In this document: piece after piece, positions 16,283 through 18,694 of the stretch
Layout: every line of letters starts with the position of its first letter
Numbering within the stretch: the first letter of the stretch is position 1
Source of the DNA: Alloprevotella tannerae
GTDB taxonomy: Bacteria; Bacteroidota; Bacteroidia; Bacteroidales; Bacteroidaceae
Direction of reading: 5' to 3'
Assembly (NCBI GenBank): GCA_015259305.1
Contig: JABZGO010000011.1
Coordinates: 1 to 18,694 of the forward strand
Length of the DNA: 18,694 nt
Translations under genes and position numbers: made by a program
Notes under the pieces: generated by a model
Told to the model about the DNA's origin: nothing
Seen by the model: only the letters and a program-made list of their open reading frames with translations
Database searches by the model: none

Positions 16283-16325
16283 AGGCCTTATGTTGCACTT
16301 TTGCCGCTAATGATAGGCCTTTTTT
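16283..16325 (+). terminator. Possible terminator after porZ
   Basis: AGGCCT at 16283-16288 can pair with AGGCCT at 16315-16320, and a T-run follows directly. The stem is only 6 base pairs and the loop is long (26 bases), so this is tentative. It is the only candidate between porZ and the HU promoter. Confidence 0.35.
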
Positions 16326-16356
16326 CTTGATTTTCATAAGAAAATTAGAAAAAAAC

Positions 16357-16387
16357 TTGTGGGTATCTCCGACTTACCCTATATTTG
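16357..16387 (+). promoter_or_regulatory. Promoter of the HU gene
   Basis: TTG (16357-16359), 20 bases, then TATATTTG (16380-16387) matches the Bacteroidota consensus exactly in the -7 box and spacing. It lies about 50 bases before the ATG at 16437, behind an A-rich leader. This is the strongest promoter in the window, as fits an abundant protein. Confidence 0.75.
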
Positions 16388-16436
16388 CCTGTATTAAATC
16401 GACAAAGAGATTTATTAACGCAAAAAAAATGCCAAT

Positions 16437-16709
16437 ATGAACAAAAGTGAACTCGTAAGCGCAATCGCTGCATCTGCAGGATTAAGCAAAGTTGATTCCA
16501 AGAAAGCACTCGACGCTACATTAGAAGCCATCGCCGGCGCATTGAAAGCTAACGACAAAGTTGCCCTCTTGGGATTTGGCACTTTCGCTGTGACTGAACG
16601 CCCCGCACACGACGGCGTTAACCCCGCAACGAAAGAAAAAATTCACATTCCGGCAAAGAAAGTTATCAAATTTAAGGCCGGTGCAGAACTTTCCGGAGCT
16701 TTGAACTAA
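16437..16709 (+). CDS. HU family DNA-binding protein
   Basis: This is a canonical 90-residue HU protein, which binds and bends DNA as a dimer and compacts the nucleoid. The N-terminus MNKSELVSAIA, the dimer helices to about residue 40, the GFGTF turn (46-50) and the end KKVIKFKAGAELSGALN are typical. The beta-arm tip carries the intercalating proline (Pro63 in VNPAT). The residues before it read RPAHDGVNP, with Asp59 and Val61 where many HU proteins have Arg or Lys, so the arm is less basic than usual. It has its own consensus promoter and no close neighbour, so it is probably transcribed alone. It is distinct from the larger HU-like protein at 3845-4447. Confidence 0.97.
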   Translation: MNKSELVSAIAASAGLSKVDSKKALDATLEAIAGALKANDKVALLGFGTFAVTERPAHDGVNPATKEKIHIPAKKVIKFKAGAELSGALN

Positions 16710-17014
16710 AAGAACAACGGAATTTAATGTCTGACAAGTCGTAAAAGGGTTTCCCTTTAGCGGCTTGCTTTTATAGCATAGTCCTATACTCTCTGGCGCT
16801 CGCGTATTAGAGCTCAAGGCGCTAACGGCCTCCGTCGCTTCTGTCTCTTCCCTCGAGTCTGTCTGGCCGGCAAGCCTTCGCCGCCTCCCGCACAGATCGC
16901 ACCCGGGTTGCAATAGATAGCGCTCAAGGGCGGCAGACGCTTCGTCTTTCCGCCCGTTGCCCCCTTCAGTTCCAAGCAGACGCGTATCAAAGACGCAAAA
17001 TCAATCGCAAAATA
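16710..17014. other. GC-rich non-coding stretch after the HU gene
   Basis: No convincing gene or terminator is visible. Short frames on both strands lack start signals and family similarity. A weak stem (AAAGGG at 16744 with CCCTTT at 16753) has no T-run. The sequence is rich in short CG-containing words but I find no repeat unit or tRNA fold. Confidence 0.4.
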
Positions 17015-17046
17015 TTTGGGCAATACCAATAAAACGCCTATCTTCG
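17015..17046 (+). promoter_or_regulatory. Promoter of the lipoprotein gene
   Basis: TTTG (17015-17018), 20 bases, then TATCTTCG (17039-17046) gives a well-spaced Bacteroidota promoter with the TTCG form of the -7 box. The leader to the ATG at 17164 would be about 110 bases. A shorter unit starting inside the leader cannot be excluded. Confidence 0.6.
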
Positions 17047-17163
17047 CCCCCGATATTTAGCCCCTTGCAGTGCAAATGTAGCTGTTGGGCATCAAGCGTT
17101 CCCTTTTTTTTGAGGTACCACGCTTTGAGCAAGAATCAATGCAATATTAATTAAACGCATAAT

Positions 17164-17946
17164 ATGAAAAAAATCCTTTCCCTCGTCATTTTTGGCCTCT
17201 TTTTGTCTATAGGACTCACATCGTGCAAAGGTGATTCACCGGAGCCACCTATGCCGCCCGCAGCACAAGGTAAAAAACTCGTTGGATACGTTGATAGCGA
17301 AGGCATAACGATTAAAACCATCAAATACGATACGCGCGGACGAATCATCTTCGTCTCAACGATCAGACCGGATGATGAAACAAACAAGATGGTCGAAAGT
17401 AATTTCACTTATCACTATACAAACGACAGCATCATCATCTCAATGAGCGATCCTGACGGTAGCAATGTGGGCAGTATCAAATGCGAACTCGACAGCAAAG
17501 GTCGGGTGTCAAAGATGTTCGTACCTGAAGTATATGATGAAGAGGCTGCAATGTATCTCTTTACCTACGATAAAAATAATCAGTTGATCAATAGCTACGC
17601 AAGCTACAACGAAAGCGAAACAATAACCTGGTCGGAGGGCAACATTACCGGCATCGTAAATCAACACAAAAAGGCTACGACGCAGACCACCTATACTTAT
17701 ACCGACTATAACGCAAAGAATTTTATCAACCTCGGTGCAGTTGATGGGACACCCAACATCTTGGGCGTTGAGGGCATTCTCTTTTGGCAAGGCTATTTCG
17801 GAGCTTATCCTAAGAACCTTGTAAAATCAAGTTTTGTTGCAGGTGATGATGATAATACCACCTTTACCTATAAGGTGGATGATCAGGGATATGTAGTCAA
17901 AGCCTCTAATTCTGACAACGACTTCTGCGTGTTTACTTGGAAATAA
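17164..17946 (+). CDS. DUF4595-like surface lipoprotein
   Basis: This 260-residue protein has a lipoprotein signal: MKKILSLVIFGLFLSIGLTS, then Cys21 in the lipobox LTSC. The residues after the cysteine (KGDSPEPP) contain Asp and Glu, as in the surface-export signals of Bacteroidota lipoproteins, so an outer-membrane, perhaps outward-facing, place is likely. The body is built of repeated beta-hairpin-like units with Tyr/Gly and Asp/Asn turns (IKYDTRGRI, CELDSKGRV, FTYDKNNQL, YKVDDQGYV), resembling RHS-like repeats and the DUF4595 family. No enzyme motif is visible and function is unknown. It has its own promoter and terminator and is probably monocistronic. Confidence 0.85.
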   Translation: MKKILSLVIFGLFLSIGLTSCKGDSPEPPMPPAAQGKKLVGYVDSEGITIKTIKYDTRGRIIFVSTIRPDDETNKMVESNFTYHYTNDSIIISMSDPDGSNVGSIKCELDSKGRVSKMFVPEVYDEEAAMYLFTYDKNNQLINSYASYNESETITWSEGNITGIVNQHKKATTQTTYTYTDYNAKNFINLGAVDGTPNILGVEGILFWQGYFGAYPKNLVKSSFVAGDDDNTTFTYKVDDQGYVVKASNSDNDFCVFTWK

Positions 17947-17963
17947 TCCCCTGCTTATAACAG

Positions 17964-18003
17964 CCCCGATTGACAGTCTTGCCGATCGGGGTTCTTTTTT
18001 TTT
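17964..18003 (+). terminator. Intrinsic terminator after the lipoprotein gene
   Basis: CCCCGAT (17964-17970) pairs with ATCGGGG (17985-17991) around a 14-base loop and is followed by TTC and a long T-run. It lies 17 bases past the stop codon. Confidence 0.9.
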
Positions 18004-18438
18004 CTGCCTATATCCGACCGATGCACGATGCAAGGCTGCTTTTTATTTGAAATGGCACACTTTGACCGGCGCTTCACTCAGCCTTTTATCTCTTTTCGTC
18101 TACTTCCTCTTTGCTTGCTTGGACTATCAGTCTTAAATCGTACTCCCATTGCACCCGCCTCGTTTGTCTTCTAAAAGCGAATCGCCCCCTTTTTTCGCTA
18201 CATTCACCTCTTTTGTTCACGACGACACATTATATATATAGGAGCAACGCACGTTCGCAAGCCGCCGGCGCATTTTGTTTAGCTTTACGGCTACACTCAG
18301 TTCGGCAAAGGCCATCTTTTGAAGCAGCTTTCTCCCCTATTCTTGCGGCACACCGATTTTTTAGCGTGTCTCTGCCGCCCATTTTTCTGCACCACGGCGG
18401 CTTTCGCAGCATAAAAATCCCGCCTCCCGGCTTTTTTC
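18004..18438. other. Non-coding stretch before the second phased array
   Basis: I see no gene here. A plus-strand frame (18111-18449) and a minus-strand frame (18631-18230) have skewed, low-complexity composition, resemble no family and include the repeat array. A short TATATATATA run lies near 18230. No promoter matches the consensus in both boxes. Confidence 0.5.
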
Positions 18439-18510
18439 TCACGAGCTGAAGCCTTTTTAATCGTGAGCGCAAGTGTTTTTTCTCACGAGCTGAAGGCCTT
18501 TTTGTCGTGA
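18439..18510. repeat. Phased array: four TCRYGA hexamers at exact 22-base spacing (locus 2)
   Basis: TCACGA at 18439, TCGTGA at 18461, TCACGA at 18483 and TCGTGA at 18505 are each 22 bases apart. Read on the minus strand, the spacers (CAAAAAGGCCTTCAGC, TTAAAAAGGCTTCAGC and relatives) match those of locus 1 on the plus strand. CTCACGA and TCGTGAG alternate here, so two successive 7-base-pair hairpins are possible. The array is inverted relative to locus 1. Confidence 0.85.
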
Positions 18511-18694
18511 TCAAAAAGCCCCCAAACCCTTCCGGCGCGCCTCGAAAGCAAGTTTTCCTCACTTTTTCCACAACTTTCTTACCCCCGATTTTCGTCGTTT
18601 TTCTATCGATTCTGCCATTTCTGCATGTCAAATTCTGCTATCTCTGAAATTATTTTTGTTTTTGCGTAAAAAAGTTTGTGTGTGTGTTTGGTGG
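18511..18694. other. Non-coding right edge
   Basis: The final stretch is T-rich and ends in a short TG run (18676-18687). No start codon with a following open frame is seen before the edge. It may be the upstream region of a gene beyond the window. Confidence 0.4.

Noticed and set aside
16744..16758. Terminator after the HU gene (AAAGGG-TTT-CCCTTT)
   Set aside because: The stem is short and no T-run follows.
18230..18631. 133-residue minus-strand frame, very rich in Lys and Arg
   Set aside because: It includes the phased repeat array and shows low-complexity composition typical of non-coding DNA read in frame.

Overview
The window comes from a member of the Bacteroidota, most likely order Bacteroidales and possibly an oral Prevotella/Alloprevotella-like lineage (inference). 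The grounds are: Bacteroidota-type promoters (TTTG or TTG, 20 bases, TAnnTTTG or TAnnTTCG), A-rich start regions without Shine-Dalgarno sequences, type IX secretion (T9SS) proteins including a PorZ homologue, a DUF4294 protein, a DUF4595-type lipoprotein and an HU-like protein with an added C-terminal domain. There are 12 supported protein genes, one of them cut by the left edge. I see no rRNA, tRNA, CRISPR array or insertion sequence.

Left part (1-2240): the 3' end of a PorV/PorQ-like outer-membrane barrel gene is followed closely by a secreted protein of unknown function with a T9SS-like C-terminal segment. A strong hairpin ends this unit. From 2240 to 3840 lies a visibly AT-richer island carrying one leftward Fic gene (class II, self-inhibited AMPylator). 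The island is bracketed by two near-identical hairpins whose differences preserve pairing, and a tandem GTACCC/GGGTAC repeat follows the fic stop codon. Then comes a leftward HU-like/winged-helix gene. Its best promoter lies about 250 bases upstream, so its leader would include a palindrome and an array of hexamers spaced by exactly 22 bases.

Centre (5092-8225): a DUF4294 gene and RNase R (rnr), with a consensus promoter before rnr and a clear terminator after it. A four-copy 21-base tandem repeat lies between rnr and leuS.

Right part (8617-16206): leuS, a YitT-family membrane protein, a fucosyltransferase-like glycosyltransferase, rdgB and porZ run rightward with gaps of 46 bases or less and look like one operon. 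They cover leucyl-tRNA synthesis, nucleotide-pool cleaning, a probable glycan enzyme and a surface component of the T9SS. After them stand a monocistronic HU gene with a good promoter and a surface-type lipoprotein gene with its own promoter and terminator. The last 690 bases are non-coding and carry a second copy, on the opposite strand, of the 22-base-period array.

The most interesting signals are non-coding: the two 22-base arrays, the 21-base array, the paired hairpins around fic and the GTACCC repeat. I see no complete new defence or metabolic system. Functions proposed for the repeats are inference.
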